DNA of 64,000 nucleotides from Paenibacillus timonensis. Lineage in GTDB: Bacteria; Bacillota; Bacilli; Paenibacillales; Paenibacillaceae. The notes below the pieces were generated by a model. The model searched no databases. It had not been told where the DNA came from and worked only from the letters and a program-made list of their open reading frames with translations. Numbering within the stretch: the first letter of the stretch is position 1; each line of letters starts with the position of its first letter. The stretch lies in contig NZ_WNZY01000014.1 of NCBI RefSeq assembly GCF_009725205.1, forward strand, positions 1-64,000, written 5' to 3'. Below are positions 15,789 through 24,377 of this stretch, piece after piece. The translations under genes were made by a program, and so were the position numbers.

Positions 15789-16409
15789 TTACATGATCGA
15801 GTAAATGTTCAACATCTCATCGGACAGCTGCATTAACGCATCGACAATCTCCGGGTCGAACTGGGTTTCACGATGACGGAGCAGCTCCTGCTTGGCTTCA
15901 GCCATCGTTAGCTTCCGCTCCCGGTAATGCCGATCCGATGTCATGGAATCAAAAGCGTCGACAACCCCGCAAATTCTCGCATTATAGGGGATTTCCTCCC
16001 CTTGCAGCCTGTCCGGATATCCGGCTCCATCCCAACGCTCATGATGCCACCGGACGATATCCGCGATACCTGGGCCAAACGCCGGATCCGCTTCGACGAG
16101 TTCCGCCCCGATGACCGGGTGCAGCTTAATGATCTTCCACTGCGCTTTCGTAAGCGGCTCCCGCTGTTCGATGATCGCACGAGGAATCATCGTTTTGCCG
16201 ATATCATGCATAAAACATCCGCGGACCAGCATGTCCTTCTCCGCCCCGCGAATCTCAAGCGGTTCGGCGATCTTCTCTGCCAGCATGGCTACTCGAATAC
16301 TATGATGATAGGTTTCTGGATGTTTGCGCACGAGCAGGTTAAACCACTTCACTGCATCTGGGCTATTGTCCATATACAGTTCGTCAATGAACTCATTAAA
16401 AACAGTCAA
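15789..16409 (-). CDS. HD-GYP domain protein, likely cyclic di-GMP phosphodiesterase
   Basis: 206 residues. The HD site is visible as FMHDIGKTMIP near residue 67. Further metal and substrate motifs are HPVIGAEL, HHERWDGAGYP and the RICGVVDAFDSMTSDRHYR segment, which together define HD-GYP proteins. The family hydrolyses cyclic di-GMP, using a di- or trinuclear metal centre. No sensory domain is attached. The start is a TTG preceded by AGGGGGC. A diguanylate cyclase lies 5 kb upstream, but the two are not in one operon. Confidence 0.88.
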   Translation of the reverse strand: MTVFNEFIDELYMDNSPDAVKWFNLLVRKHPETYHHSIRVAMLAEKIAEPLEIRGAEKDMLVRGCFMHDIGKTMIPRAIIEQREPLTKAQWKIIKLHPVIGAELVEADPAFGPGIADIVRWHHERWDGAGYPDRLQGEEIPYNARICGVVDAFDSMTSDRHYRERKLTMAEAKQELLRHRETQFDPEIVDALMQLSDEMLNIYSIM

Positions 16410-16571
16410 CCGTTCTGCCCCCTAAAACCTGTGTCTTCATTTGCCTTTCCCGTTCTGGATTCGCACTCTCCTTCCTTCCCTGAAGAAAAAAAGAACTTTT
16501 CGCTAAAATCCAGTTAAATTTTTATGCTTTTTACCCGATGATGAATCAGAGCAAACGGATGAAAAACAGAT
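16410..16571. other. Gene-free spacer left of the inverted-repeat element
   Basis: Sequence upstream of the HD-GYP gene, expected to hold its minus-strand promoter. I recognised no operator or terminator in it. Base composition becomes AT-rich towards the inverted repeat. Confidence 0.4.
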
Positions 16572-16601
16572 CATGTCGTACAATAACAATTATGCGACAA
16601 A
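16572..16601 (+). repeat. 30-bp inverted repeat, left (probable recombinase crossover site)
   Basis: Begins CATGTCGTAC and ends TATGCGACAAA. It is identical to the reverse complement of 17730-17759. Internally TGTCGTACAA and TTATGCGACA are imperfect inverted arms (8 of 10 match) around a 6-bp TAACAA centre, the arm-spacer-arm form of tyrosine-recombinase core sites. Confidence 0.9.
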
Positions 16602-16732
16602 TCTAAGTAAAAAATGGTCAAAATTTGGCAAGGTTTGTAATTAACTCTTGTTACATTATAGGACAAAAGGGCGATTTTTGCATTATTTTCAGCAAAAAAA
16701 TAGACAAAAAGCACTAAATTTTTTTGAGAGAA

Positions 16733-17698
16733 CTACATAAATTCCATCAAGCAGTCCTGCACGTAGTCGGGGGCGGCTTTTTTCATTTGCTCGACGGTGT
16801 GTAAGTAACGTTGGGTCGTGTTGATATGAGCGTGCCCCAAGGTTTCCTGAACCTGCTGCAGCGAGGCGCCCTGAAGTAAGGCCAAAGTCGCGTTGGTATG
16901 CCTTAACCAGTGGGGTGTCGGTTGCTTCTGGATCCCGCTTGTGGTCCCCGCTTGTTTGATGATCCGTTCGATTTGCCGCGGCGTTATCGCAAACAATACT
17001 AGTTCCGGGTCCGGTTCAGGGGAACCCGCCAATTTTTGCGCATGCTCCTGATACATCCTCCAAAGGTCATGCGGAATCTTGACCTCACGCGTTTTTCCGC
17101 GCTTTGCGTGAGAGACGGTCAACCACACGGACGTTTCTAGCAAATCAGCGTTAAAATCCTTCCATTTCATTCCGCACAACTCGGATACACGAAGCCCTAA
17201 CAGCACCAACGAAAGACCGATCAGATAATTTCGTAGGCTTTGACGCCGCAATGTTTCCAGCAGCTTGCCGACTTCATTGCGTGTGAGATAATGCCTGCGG
17301 CTCGTAACGACAATCGCAGGGATGCGAATATTTTGTGCCGGGTTATGATCAAAAAGACCGATACCGCGGTCGCTCCCCCATTTGTAAAACGACTTCAACG
17401 GCGCGATAAATGCAGCCACACTGGCCGGAGCAAGCGGTTTTTGGGCATCTCGGTAGAATCCTTTCGTCAGGTAGATTTTATACGCTTCGATTTCCCTCCA
17501 GGACACCTCTCGAAACGGGACCCCTGAAAGGAATTGCCTAAATTGCTCCAGCGCCCGATAATAGTTTCTGCGGGTATTTGGCGCTTTGGCGCACGCGGTC
17601 AGGAACATCTGAATGATTTGCTCATCCTGATATTCCTGTGAGGATGATAAATGAAAGGGATATTGTTGGGCTACAGCCGACAAATAGTTAATTGCCAT
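16733..17698 (-). CDS. Tyrosine recombinase enclosed by perfect inverted repeats
   Basis: 321 residues from ATG 17698 (AGGAGG lies 13 bases upstream). An N-terminal SAM-like core-binding domain covers about residues 25-125. The catalytic domain has Arg in GLRVSELCGMKW, a candidate Lys in AKRGKTREVKI, HxxR in HWLRHTNATL, His in LGHAHINTTQRY and the Tyr nucleophile in that last motif, so the set looks complete. It is XerC/D-sized. The open frame extends upstream to 17785 through the right inverted repeat, where an ATG inside the repeat (17758) gives MSYNNNYATK as an alternative start. No other gene lies between the repeats. Confidence 0.9.
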   Translation of the reverse strand: MAINYLSAVAQQYPFHLSSSQEYQDEQIIQMFLTACAKAPNTRRNYYRALEQFRQFLSGVPFREVSWREIEAYKIYLTKGFYRDAQKPLAPASVAAFIAPLKSFYKWGSDRGIGLFDHNPAQNIRIPAIVVTSRRHYLTRNEVGKLLETLRRQSLRNYLIGLSLVLLGLRVSELCGMKWKDFNADLLETSVWLTVSHAKRGKTREVKIPHDLWRMYQEHAQKLAGSPEPDPELVLFAITPRQIERIIKQAGTTSGIQKQPTPHWLRHTNATLALLQGASLQQVQETLGHAHINTTQRYLHTVEQMKKAAPDYVQDCLMEFM

Positions 17699-17729
17699 AT
17701 TTTGTAGTGGACCTCCTGTTGACGTAATT

Positions 17730-17759
17730 TTTGTCGCATAATTGTTATTGTACGACATG
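17730..17759 (-). repeat. 30-bp inverted repeat, right (probable recombinase crossover site)
   Basis: Exact reverse complement of 16572-16601. It overlaps the upstream extension of the recombinase frame and may carry its -10 box (TACAAT at 17752-17747 on the minus strand). A weak -35 candidate (TTACAG, 17774-17769) lies 16 bases upstream, just outside the repeat. Confidence 0.9.
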
Positions 17760-17910
17760 TCTGCTCGGCTGTAATAAAAAACCATTTACAGAGGGTCCGC
17801 TCCCCTTGCAAAAAAGGTATAAAAGCCGCAGAAATCGCTGAACTGCATACCCAAAAAACAGGTATAATAAAGACATGCTGGTAACCTGTTTCTGGAAAGG
17901 GTCTGGTGAG

Positions 17911-18735
17911 ATGTCCTGCGTTCTTCATGGTTTACCGTTGGAAACTCAAATTCCGTTGATCGACGCCCATATTCATTTGGACCTTTACGACGAGGTCACC
18001 CGGGAACGTCTGCTGCAGGAACTGCCGGGATGCGGGGTTGAATCCGTAATTGCCGTTTCGATGCATCTGGCCTCTTGCAAGCTGAACAGCGCTTTGGCGG
18101 AGCGCCATCCGAACCTGGTACGCCCGGCGTTTGGATTTCACCCTGAACAGCCAATTCCCGCGTATCGGGAAATCGATCTGCTACTGGATTGGATCAAGCG
18201 ACATGCCGGGGAGATGATTGCGGTAGGCGAAGTCGGGCTCCCTTATTATGCTAGGCAAGAGGCGCTGGAACAAGGAAACCCGTTTGAGCTTGAGCCCTAC
18301 GTGGATTTACTGGAGAAATTTCTAGTTCTAGCCAAGGAGACGGGTAAACCGGTCGTGCTGCATGCGGTATACGAGGATGCCGACCTTGCCTGCGACCTGC
18401 TGGATCGGCATGGTATCACCAAGGCTCACTTCCACTGGTTCAAAGGCGCGGAATCGACGGTCCAACGCATGGCTGAACGGGGCTATTTTATTTCGTTTAC
18501 GCCGGATATCGTCTATGAAATGGAAATTCAGGAGTTGGCCCGACGCTATCCGCCCGAGCAGGTTATGGCCGAAACCGATGGCCCTTGGCCATTTGAGGGG
18601 CCGTTTGCGGGTCAGATCACCCATCCGCGTATGACCAGTCACGTCGCCATGGCTTGGGCGAATCTCCAGGGCATTCCCCCGGAAGAGGCTGCAAAGACGT
18701 TGTATCGGAACACGCGGCATTTTTACGGATTGTGA
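17911..18735 (+). CDS. TatD-family metal-dependent hydrolase
   Basis: 274 residues from ATG 17911, following AAAGGGTC at good spacing; an in-frame ATG at 17875 is less likely. The amidohydrolase TIM-barrel motifs are present: IDAHIHLD at the start, IAVGEVGLPYY (metal-bridging Glu), VVLHAVYEDA, the FHWFKG histidine and the MAETDGPWP aspartate. TatD proteins are metal-dependent DNases or related hydrolases acting in the cytoplasm; the substrate here is uncertain. A TATAAT (17863) lies just upstream. Confidence 0.88.
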   Translation: MSCVLHGLPLETQIPLIDAHIHLDLYDEVTRERLLQELPGCGVESVIAVSMHLASCKLNSALAERHPNLVRPAFGFHPEQPIPAYREIDLLLDWIKRHAGEMIAVGEVGLPYYARQEALEQGNPFELEPYVDLLEKFLVLAKETGKPVVLHAVYEDADLACDLLDRHGITKAHFHWFKGAESTVQRMAERGYFISFTPDIVYEMEIQELARRYPPEQVMAETDGPWPFEGPFAGQITHPRMTSHVAMAWANLQGIPPEEAAKTLYRNTRHFYGL

Positions 18736-18756
18736 AGGAAACGACGCTTAAAACAA

Positions 18757-18802
18757 AAGCTGTCCCCCAGGTCACCACAACCTGGACGGACAGCTTCTTT
18801 GC
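18757..18802. terminator. Terminator between tatD-like gene and nfrA
   Basis: AAGCTGTCC (18757-18765) pairs with GGACAGCTT (18788-18796), with an inner CCAGGT...ACCTGG, then TCTTT. It lies between convergent genes. Confidence 0.75.
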
Positions 18803-18804
18803 TG

Positions 18805-19548
18805 TTATTTCAATTCAAAACCGCGTTCGGCCAAAAATTCACGCATATGAAGGCGCGCCGGTTGAGCCAACTTCTCGGCCATCAGTTCAGACCAAGCCGT
18901 ATCCTTCGCCCCGCCGGTCCGTTCGCGCAGATACTTCGACATCACCTCGTCGTAGGCGGCCACTTGTTCATCCTGACCGGCGGTGTCATAGCCGTTCCAA
19001 TGCAGCACGGCCGGCAATGGAAGACGCGGCCGTAAACCCGGCTCCTGATCCGGGTAACCCAGACACATCCCGAAGACGGGATACGCCAAATACGGTAAAC
19101 CAAGGAGCTCGGCTACTTCTTCGCTTCGGTTGCGGATACCGCCGATGTACACGATGCCAAGCCCCAGCGATTCCGCAGCTACCGCAGCATTTTGCGCCGC
19201 CAGCGCCGCATCGACTGTAGCTACGATGAAGTTCTCCGTCGTGTCTTCGTAAGTTTTTTGCGATGAAATATGCCGCTCTGCTGCCCTTTTTAACCTGGAC
19301 AGATCCGCGCACCAGACTAGAAACACGGGGCACTCCGCCACGTAGGACTGTTGCCCGCAAAGCTCTGCCAGCTTGACTCTTCGACCCGCGTCCGTCACCG
19401 CGATTACGCTATAGGCCTGCACATTGCTCGAACTGGAGGCCATTTGCCCCGCGGACACGATTTGCTCAACCAGTTCCTTGCCCACCGGGCGATCGCTGTA
19501 TTTGCGAATCGAACGATGCTCCATCAATCTGGATATCGTCTCGTTCAT
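18805..19548 (-). CDS. nfrA: NfrA-like NADPH-dependent FMN oxidoreductase (nitroreductase fold)
   Basis: 247 residues from ATG 19548 (CAGGAGTGTGGAAG upstream). It opens with the FMN-binding HRSIRKYSD motif, followed by AGQMASSSSNVQAYS, DAALAAQNAAVAAESLGLGIVYIGG and a GMCLGYP segment, typical of the NfsA/NfrA group. These are homodimeric flavoenzymes that reduce FMN, quinones or nitroaromatics with NAD(P)H. It appears monocistronic. Confidence 0.9.
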   Translation of the reverse strand: MNETISRLMEHRSIRKYSDRPVGKELVEQIVSAGQMASSSSNVQAYSVIAVTDAGRRVKLAELCGQQSYVAECPVFLVWCADLSRLKRAAERHISSQKTYEDTTENFIVATVDAALAAQNAAVAAESLGLGIVYIGGIRNRSEEVAELLGLPYLAYPVFGMCLGYPDQEPGLRPRLPLPAVLHWNGYDTAGQDEQVAAYDEVMSKYLRERTGGAKDTAWSELMAEKLAQPARLHMREFLAERGFELK

Positions 19549-19667
19549 CTTCCACACTCCTGTTCCCTGCATGATGTTAGTCCCATTATGGAACTTTCCT
19601 CCACTGGAAGCAAGGCGACCACTCGATCACTAGCCCTGATTCATCAACCGCTTCTCCCAAAGCACCA

Positions 19668-20291
19668 CTACGAATTACCGGCAGCAACCCCCGTGTACAG
19701 CATATAAATCGCCATTCCCCATACGATCAGTGCTGACACCCGATTGATCCCCCGCAGCAGCGCGCCTCCCCGATCCAGGCTTCCAATGGTTTTCCCCGCC
19801 ATCGCCAAGCCGAAGAACCACATCCACGACACCAGAATCGTAGCCAGCGTGAACGCCCATTTCGCGCCGCCCGCGTATCCCAGCGAGCTTGTCCCGATCA
19901 CGCCGATCGTATCCAGAATCGCATGCGGATTCAAAAACGTCACCGATAAAGCGAACACCGCCTGCTTCTTGGCAGGCAACCCGGATGGCCCAGCGGAAGC
20001 CGGCGCGGAGGCGTCCCGCCAGATCGTCCAGCCGATGGATATCATAAAGACGGCCCCCGCCGCAAACAACGCGATCTTCAGCCAAGTCCAGGACAAGACC
20101 AGCACCGTTACCCCCAATACCGCCAGCAAAATCAGGATCGTATCCCCCACAGCAGCAGTCAGCACGGCCGGCAAAGCCCTACGCAGTTTACGGCTGGCAG
20201 CCCCCTGGTTAAACACGAACACGTTCTGCACGCCTAACGGCAAAATGAGGCCAAACGCCAACAAAAAGCCATGGATCACTGCACCCAGCAT
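19668..20291 (-). CDS. LysE/ArgO-type amino acid exporter
   Basis: 207 residues from ATG 20291, preceded by GGAAGGGGGAAAGAGC; the longer open frame upstream lacks an RBS. There are six hydrophobic segments. The hallmark LGVQNVFVFNQG near residue 20 is the basic-amino-acid exporter motif of ArgO/LysE, and FLNPHAILDTIG follows. It likely exports arginine or lysine from the cytoplasm. It is divergent from a MocR-type regulator, a common arrangement for a transporter and its controller. Confidence 0.9.
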   Translation of the reverse strand: MLGAVIHGFLLAFGLILPLGVQNVFVFNQGAASRKLRRALPAVLTAAVGDTILILLAVLGVTVLVLSWTWLKIALFAAGAVFMISIGWTIWRDASAPASAGPSGLPAKKQAVFALSVTFLNPHAILDTIGVIGTSSLGYAGGAKWAFTLATILVSWMWFFGLAMAGKTIGSLDRGGALLRGINRVSALIVWGMAIYMLYTGVAAGNS

Positions 20292-20453
20292 GCTCTTTCC
20301 CCCTTCCATCTCTATGCAACTAATTGTACCTGGCTGTTCCCCATTTGGCTCCATCCATTTGGATGGAATTCGAACCAACCAAACGATATAATAGGGGAAA
20401 ATAACGTCGTTCACGCGAGAAAGCGGCAATCTGCAAAAAGGGGGTTATCCAAC

Positions 20454-21902
20454 ATGAACCATTCGACTTGGCGTCCCAGCCGAAGTTCACCCTTCCCGCT
20501 CCATCGCCAAATCATGGAGCATCTGCGCGACCTGATCGCCGGCGGCGAATGGCCGGTTGGGACGCGTATCCCGTCCCAGCGAGAGCTTGCCGCGCGTTAT
20601 GGCGTCAACCGCAGCACTGTGGTCGCTGCGCTGGATGAGTTGATCGCCGCCGGCTTGCTTCAGGGCGACCGCGGCGGCGGCACCCGCGTCGTCAATCGGA
20701 CCTGGGGCGTGCTGACTGCTTCACCGCCGCCGGACTGGAACGAGTACGTCCGCGCCGGCGTGCAGCACCCCAATCTGCCGGCGGTGCAGGAGATTAACCA
20801 GGCCGAGTTCCGTCCGGGCATCCTGCGGCTTGGTACCGGTGAGCTGGGGCCGGATCTGCTGCCGCAAACCGAGATGGCCGAGCTGTTGGGGCGAATGGCC
20901 CTACGTCCCCCAAACCTCGGCTATGGCGAGCCGAACGGGGATCTACGGCTGCGGGAAGCGATAGCCTCTCGGTTGAACCGGCTGGGCATCGCCGTATCGC
21001 CGTCCTCGCTGCTGATCGTCTCCGGTGCCTTGCAGGCGTTGCAACTCATAGCCGTCGGGTTGCTTCACCGGGGTTCGACGGTATTAACCGAACGGCCGTC
21101 TTACCTGTATTCGGTCCCCGTATTTCAGAGCGCCGGGATGAAGCTGCGAGGCGTGCCGATGGATGAACAAGGACTGCGCGCCGACTTGGTTTCTGTGTAC
21201 GCCAAGCAATATTCATGCGCGTTGTTATATACCATTCCGACTTTCCACAATCCAAGCGGAACGGTGATGAGCGAAGCCCGACGGAATCAACTGCTGGAGG
21301 TTTGCGAAGCGGCCCGTCTGCCCATCGTCGAGGATGATGTCTACCGCGAGTTATGGCTGGACGAACCGCCGCCGCTTCCTTTGAAGGCGAAGGACGCCAG
21401 CGGCAGCGTGCTCTATCTTGGCAGCTTGTCCAAATCGCTGAGCCCCGGGCTGCGTATCGGCTGGATTGCCGGCCCTCAGCCCGTGATCGAACGGCTCGCC
21501 GACATCAAGATGCAAAGCGATTACGGCTCCAGCGCCCTTTCGCAGCAGGTCGCGGCGGAATGGCTGGAGAGCGGCCTGTACGACCGCCATCTCGAGCGGT
21601 TAAGATCTGCGCTCCGTCTGCGGCGCGAGGCGGCGCTCGACGCTTTAGGGCGGCATTTTCACGATATCGCGGAGTGGGAAGCTCCGCGGGGAGGCTTTTA
21701 CATATGGTTGAACCTTCATGGATCCCCCTCCCCGCGCAAAGTGTTTGATGCCGCGCTGAAGGCCGGCCTTCTCATCAACCCGGGACACTTGTATGACCGC
21801 GAAGCGGAAGGCCGCTTGCGCCTTTCCTACGCGTATGCCACAGCCGATGAGTTAACAGACGGTGTCGCCCACCTTAGTGAGATCGTTCGCGCTTTGGAGT
21901 AA
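20454..21902 (+). CDS. MocR/GntR-family transcriptional regulator with aminotransferase domain
   Basis: 482 residues from ATG 20454 (AAAGGGGG upstream). Residues 15-85 are a GntR winged helix (SQRELAARYGVNRSTVVAALDELIAAGLL). The rest is a class-I aminotransferase-like domain with the PLP-binding lysine in SLSKSLSPGLRIGW and an intact TIPTFHNPSG motif. MocR proteins use the PLP domain to sense amino acids or vitamin B6. The divergent lysE-type gene is the probable target; this is inferred from the arrangement. Confidence 0.9.
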   Translation: MNHSTWRPSRSSPFPLHRQIMEHLRDLIAGGEWPVGTRIPSQRELAARYGVNRSTVVAALDELIAAGLLQGDRGGGTRVVNRTWGVLTASPPPDWNEYVRAGVQHPNLPAVQEINQAEFRPGILRLGTGELGPDLLPQTEMAELLGRMALRPPNLGYGEPNGDLRLREAIASRLNRLGIAVSPSSLLIVSGALQALQLIAVGLLHRGSTVLTERPSYLYSVPVFQSAGMKLRGVPMDEQGLRADLVSVYAKQYSCALLYTIPTFHNPSGTVMSEARRNQLLEVCEAARLPIVEDDVYRELWLDEPPPLPLKAKDASGSVLYLGSLSKSLSPGLRIGWIAGPQPVIERLADIKMQSDYGSSALSQQVAAEWLESGLYDRHLERLRSALRLRREAALDALGRHFHDIAEWEAPRGGFYIWLNLHGSPSPRKVFDAALKAGLLINPGHLYDREAEGRLRLSYAYATADELTDGVAHLSEIVRALE

Positions 21903-21963
21903 ACCAATCAGGAAACTATTTACCGTTCGAAAGCGTCTACTATGTAACGAAGGAGGAATCTAC

Positions 21964-22638
21964 ATGCGTTTGCGAAAGGGGCTGCGGGGCTGCCTATTCT
22001 GCCTGGCCGCAGTGACCGTGTTGATCATGGCAGTCGCCTGCTCTCCTAGCAGCGAAGGAAACAAAACAACGGCTCCGCCGACGGTCGAACAGCCCGTTTC
22101 GGAGCAAGGCCCCCCATCTGGCGAAACCGGAGAATCAGGAACGGGAACGGATAGCGGTAATCTATCGGACGCAGAGGACGAGGAAGAAACCGCAACCGGG
22201 GACGAGGAATCTGAGACGTCAGCCGAGAACATGAATGGATCGGCCGGACAACTCTATGCCATCACGTTTGAAGCGATGATGGAACTGGACGAAGGGTTGA
22301 ACCATGAGATGAACTATATCGCCGTCGACCTGAGCGAGATGACTCAACTTACGGAAGACGACAAAACCTATATCATTGAATATTTGCAAGACTTCGGCAC
22401 CGAAATCCGTGACCGGACGTTGGATCAGTTGATGGAGGAAGAAAATCCGGAACAGAGCAGTCCTTCCTTGAAAGGCGTGCTGCTGCGCGTCGACAAGGTC
22501 GAGATTAACGAGGACTCCGCCCAAATTGAGGGTTCCAAATACCGCTCCGGCACCGGCGCCGTCGGCGCCAAGATTACCTTGAAGCTTGAGGAAGGCGCTT
22601 GGAAGCTGTCCGGATCCGAGATGACCTGGATTAGTTGA
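21964..22638 (+). CDS. Unknown lipoprotein
   Basis: 224 residues from ATG 21964 (AAGGAGG at 7 bases). A signal peptide with lipobox MAVAC is followed by an acidic, Ser/Thr/Gly/Glu-rich linker of about 75 residues and a C-terminal domain that is probably alpha/beta, ending in a pattern of short strands (ITLKLEEGAWKLSGSEMTWIS). No family was recognised. It is likely anchored to the outer face of the cytoplasmic membrane. Confidence 0.75.
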   Translation: MRLRKGLRGCLFCLAAVTVLIMAVACSPSSEGNKTTAPPTVEQPVSEQGPPSGETGESGTGTDSGNLSDAEDEEETATGDEESETSAENMNGSAGQLYAITFEAMMELDEGLNHEMNYIAVDLSEMTQLTEDDKTYIIEYLQDFGTEIRDRTLDQLMEEENPEQSSPSLKGVLLRVDKVEINEDSAQIEGSKYRSGTGAVGAKITLKLEEGAWKLSGSEMTWIS

Positions 22639-23296
22639 GAAGGGGGCCGGGGCCGGACGCGAGAGCAGAGGCAGGCACGCAGAGAGCGGCGGGCAAGTCG
22701 AATGCGGCGAAGTTGCTGCGGACCACCGTTACCGTTCGGGACTGTCAGTGACCATGTACACTTCCGTTCCGCCCCGAGGCCTCACCCAAAAATGTTGCTT
22801 TTTATGTAACATTTTTGGGTGTTGTCGCTACTCTGAGCCGAAATGTTGCAAAAAGCACAGCATTCTAGCCCGTTATCTCCAGCGACTCGATTTCGTCTCC
22901 ACTTGCCCGCCCCACAACCAGCTTGGTAGCCTCTATTCCCCCTCCCACCAAAACCACGAGTTAGTCAGAAATACGCTCCCCCTATCCTCTCCTAGCACTT
23001 TACGCACTTACGCATCTTCTCCGCCCATTCGCTCTCTCTAACACCAGCTCACTTCCTCACGATCCACGCACGTATACTCTCTCTACTTCTACCTCAAACA
23101 CTTAACCAGCTTCTACTCCACATCCATTCCATCAAACGCCCTACGCACCTCTCCACCTCTCCCTCTCTCTCTGGACCCCTTTGGATGCCCCTCCAACTTG
23201 TCAAGTAACTTTGACTTCATCCACCTATTTACAATATATTACAAAAGTGATATCATAACAGTATCAATTCAATATGCAGCTGAAGGAGTGTCATTC
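22639..23296. other. 658-bp gene-free spacer with a hairpin and a pyrimidine-rich tract
   Basis: It holds a purine-rich stretch (22639-22700), a perfect 14-bp hairpin (22783-22821), a G-depleted C/T-rich tract (about 22860-23190), and a likely promoter for the SPFH gene near 23225-23275. An open frame of 97 codons at 22748-23041 has low-complexity composition and looks spurious. Confidence 0.6.
22783..22821. terminator. Perfect hairpin, possible terminator
   Basis: CACCCAAAAATGTT (22783-22796) and its exact complement (22808-22821) flank an 11-base loop. The AT-rich arms place T-runs on both strands. An AAATGTTGC partial copy lies nearby at about 22842. Confidence 0.55.
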
Positions 23297-24151
23297 ATGA
23301 TGAAAGAAAAAGAGATTTCGTACCTGAACGGTTTTGTAGCCCTGCTGTTCATTTTGGGATTTGCCGCGTTGGGGACTTACCTTATTACACTGAACGAGGT
23401 TTTACCGATTGCGGGCGGAGTGCTCTCCTGCGTTATCGCTCTCGTGCTTTTGACCGGTCTGACGACCGTGCAACCGAATCAATCGGCAGTGGTCACCTTC
23501 TTCGGCCGTTATCTTGGCGTCATCCGGAAGAACGGTTTCTATCTGGCGATTCCATTTTCGACCCGCAAGAAAGTGTCGCTGCGCGTTCGGAACTTCAACA
23601 GCGCCAAGCTGAAAGTCAACGATGTCAACGGGAACCCGATTGAAATCGCTACTGTCGTTGTGTTCTCGGTCGTCGACTCCGCCAAAGCGCTGTTTGAAGT
23701 GGACGAATACGAAACCTTCGTCGAAATCCAAAGTGAAGCCGCGCTGAGACATGTTGCCAGCAAATATCCGTACGACCAGTTGGATGACGTCGGATTCTCC
23801 CTCCGTGCCAATACGGAAGAGATTGCACTGGAGCTGACCGGCGAATTGCAAAACCGTCTGGCCATCGCCGGGGTTAAAATCATCGAGTCGCGTCTGACGC
23901 ACCTGGCCTATTCGACCGAGATCGCCAGCGCAATGCTGCAGCGTCAGCAAGCCGAAGCCATCATCGCAGCCCGCGAGAAAATCGTCGACGGTGCCGTCAC
24001 CATGGTGCAAATGGCCATCGAACGGCTGCAAGCCGGCCAGGTTGTCGAGCTGGACGACGAACGCAAAGCCGCGATGATCAACAACCTGCTCGTCGCCGTC
24101 GTATCCGACCGTTCCGCCCAGCCGGTCATCAACGCCAGCACGTTGTACTGA
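23297..24151 (+). CDS. SPFH/band-7 domain membrane protein
   Basis: 284 residues from ATG 23297 (AAGGAGTG upstream). Two hydrophobic segments lie near residues 13-32 and 37-55, followed by an SPFH domain ([25 protein letters not shown]-like [33 protein letters not shown]) and a short helical C-terminus. SPFH proteins form membrane-associated oligomers that organise membrane microdomains or regulate proteases. First gene of a three-gene set with an Arc-like protein and an unknown protein. A long N-terminal extension in the open frame (from 23198) lacks an RBS. Confidence 0.88.
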   Translation: MMKEKEISYLNGFVALLFILGFAALGTYLITLNEVLPIAGGVLSCVIALVLLTGLTTVQPNQSAVVTFFGRYLGVIRKNGFYLAIPFSTRKKVSLRVRNFNSAKLKVNDVNGNPIEIATVVVFSVVDSAKALFEVDEYETFVEIQSEAALRHVASKYPYDQLDDVGFSLRANTEEIALELTGELQNRLAIAGVKIIESRLTHLAYSTEIASAMLQRQQAEAIIAAREKIVDGAVTMVQMAIERLQAGQVVELDDERKAAMINNLLVAVVSDRSAQPVINASTLY

Positions 24152-24170
24152 TTAGGGGCATCCATTCACG

Positions 24171-24377
24171 ATGGCCAGCAAAAAGAGCTTCCCACTTCGC
24201 CTTGACCCGACTCTCTATCAAGCTTTGGAACGCTGGGCAGCGGACGAATTCCGAAGCGTGAATGGTCATATCGAATACCTGCTGCGAGAAGCTTTGCGCC
24301 GCGAGGGAAGACTGCCTTCCACCCGGGCGCCGGGCAAGGAGGAGGAGAAGCATGACACAGACGAAAGAAATCCGTAA
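24171..24377 (+). CDS. Arc/ribbon-helix-helix-like small protein
   Basis: 68 residues. KKSFPLRLDPTLYQALERWA followed by RSVNGHIEYLLREALR matches the ribbon-helix-helix pattern of Arc-family proteins, which can bind DNA as dimers. It begins 19 bases after the SPFH gene and overlaps the next gene by 26 bases, so it is part of one transcript. The RHH fold is inferred from the residue pattern. It may regulate the operon; there is no toxin-like partner of known type beside it. Confidence 0.8.
   Translation: MASKKSFPLRLDPTLYQALERWAADEFRSVNGHIEYLLREALRREGRLPSTRAPGKEEEKHDTDERNP

Noticed and set aside
16572-17759. Classical insertion sequence with terminal repeats
   Set aside because: The enzyme is a tyrosine recombinase, not a DDE transposase. 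I saw no direct target-site duplication at the ends (flanks AACAGAT and TCTGCTC), so site-specific recombination fits better.
22748-23041. 97-codon plus-strand frame in the 22.6-23.3 kb spacer
   Set aside because: Composition is low-complexity and follows the C/T-rich tract; no RBS; it crosses a perfect hairpin.
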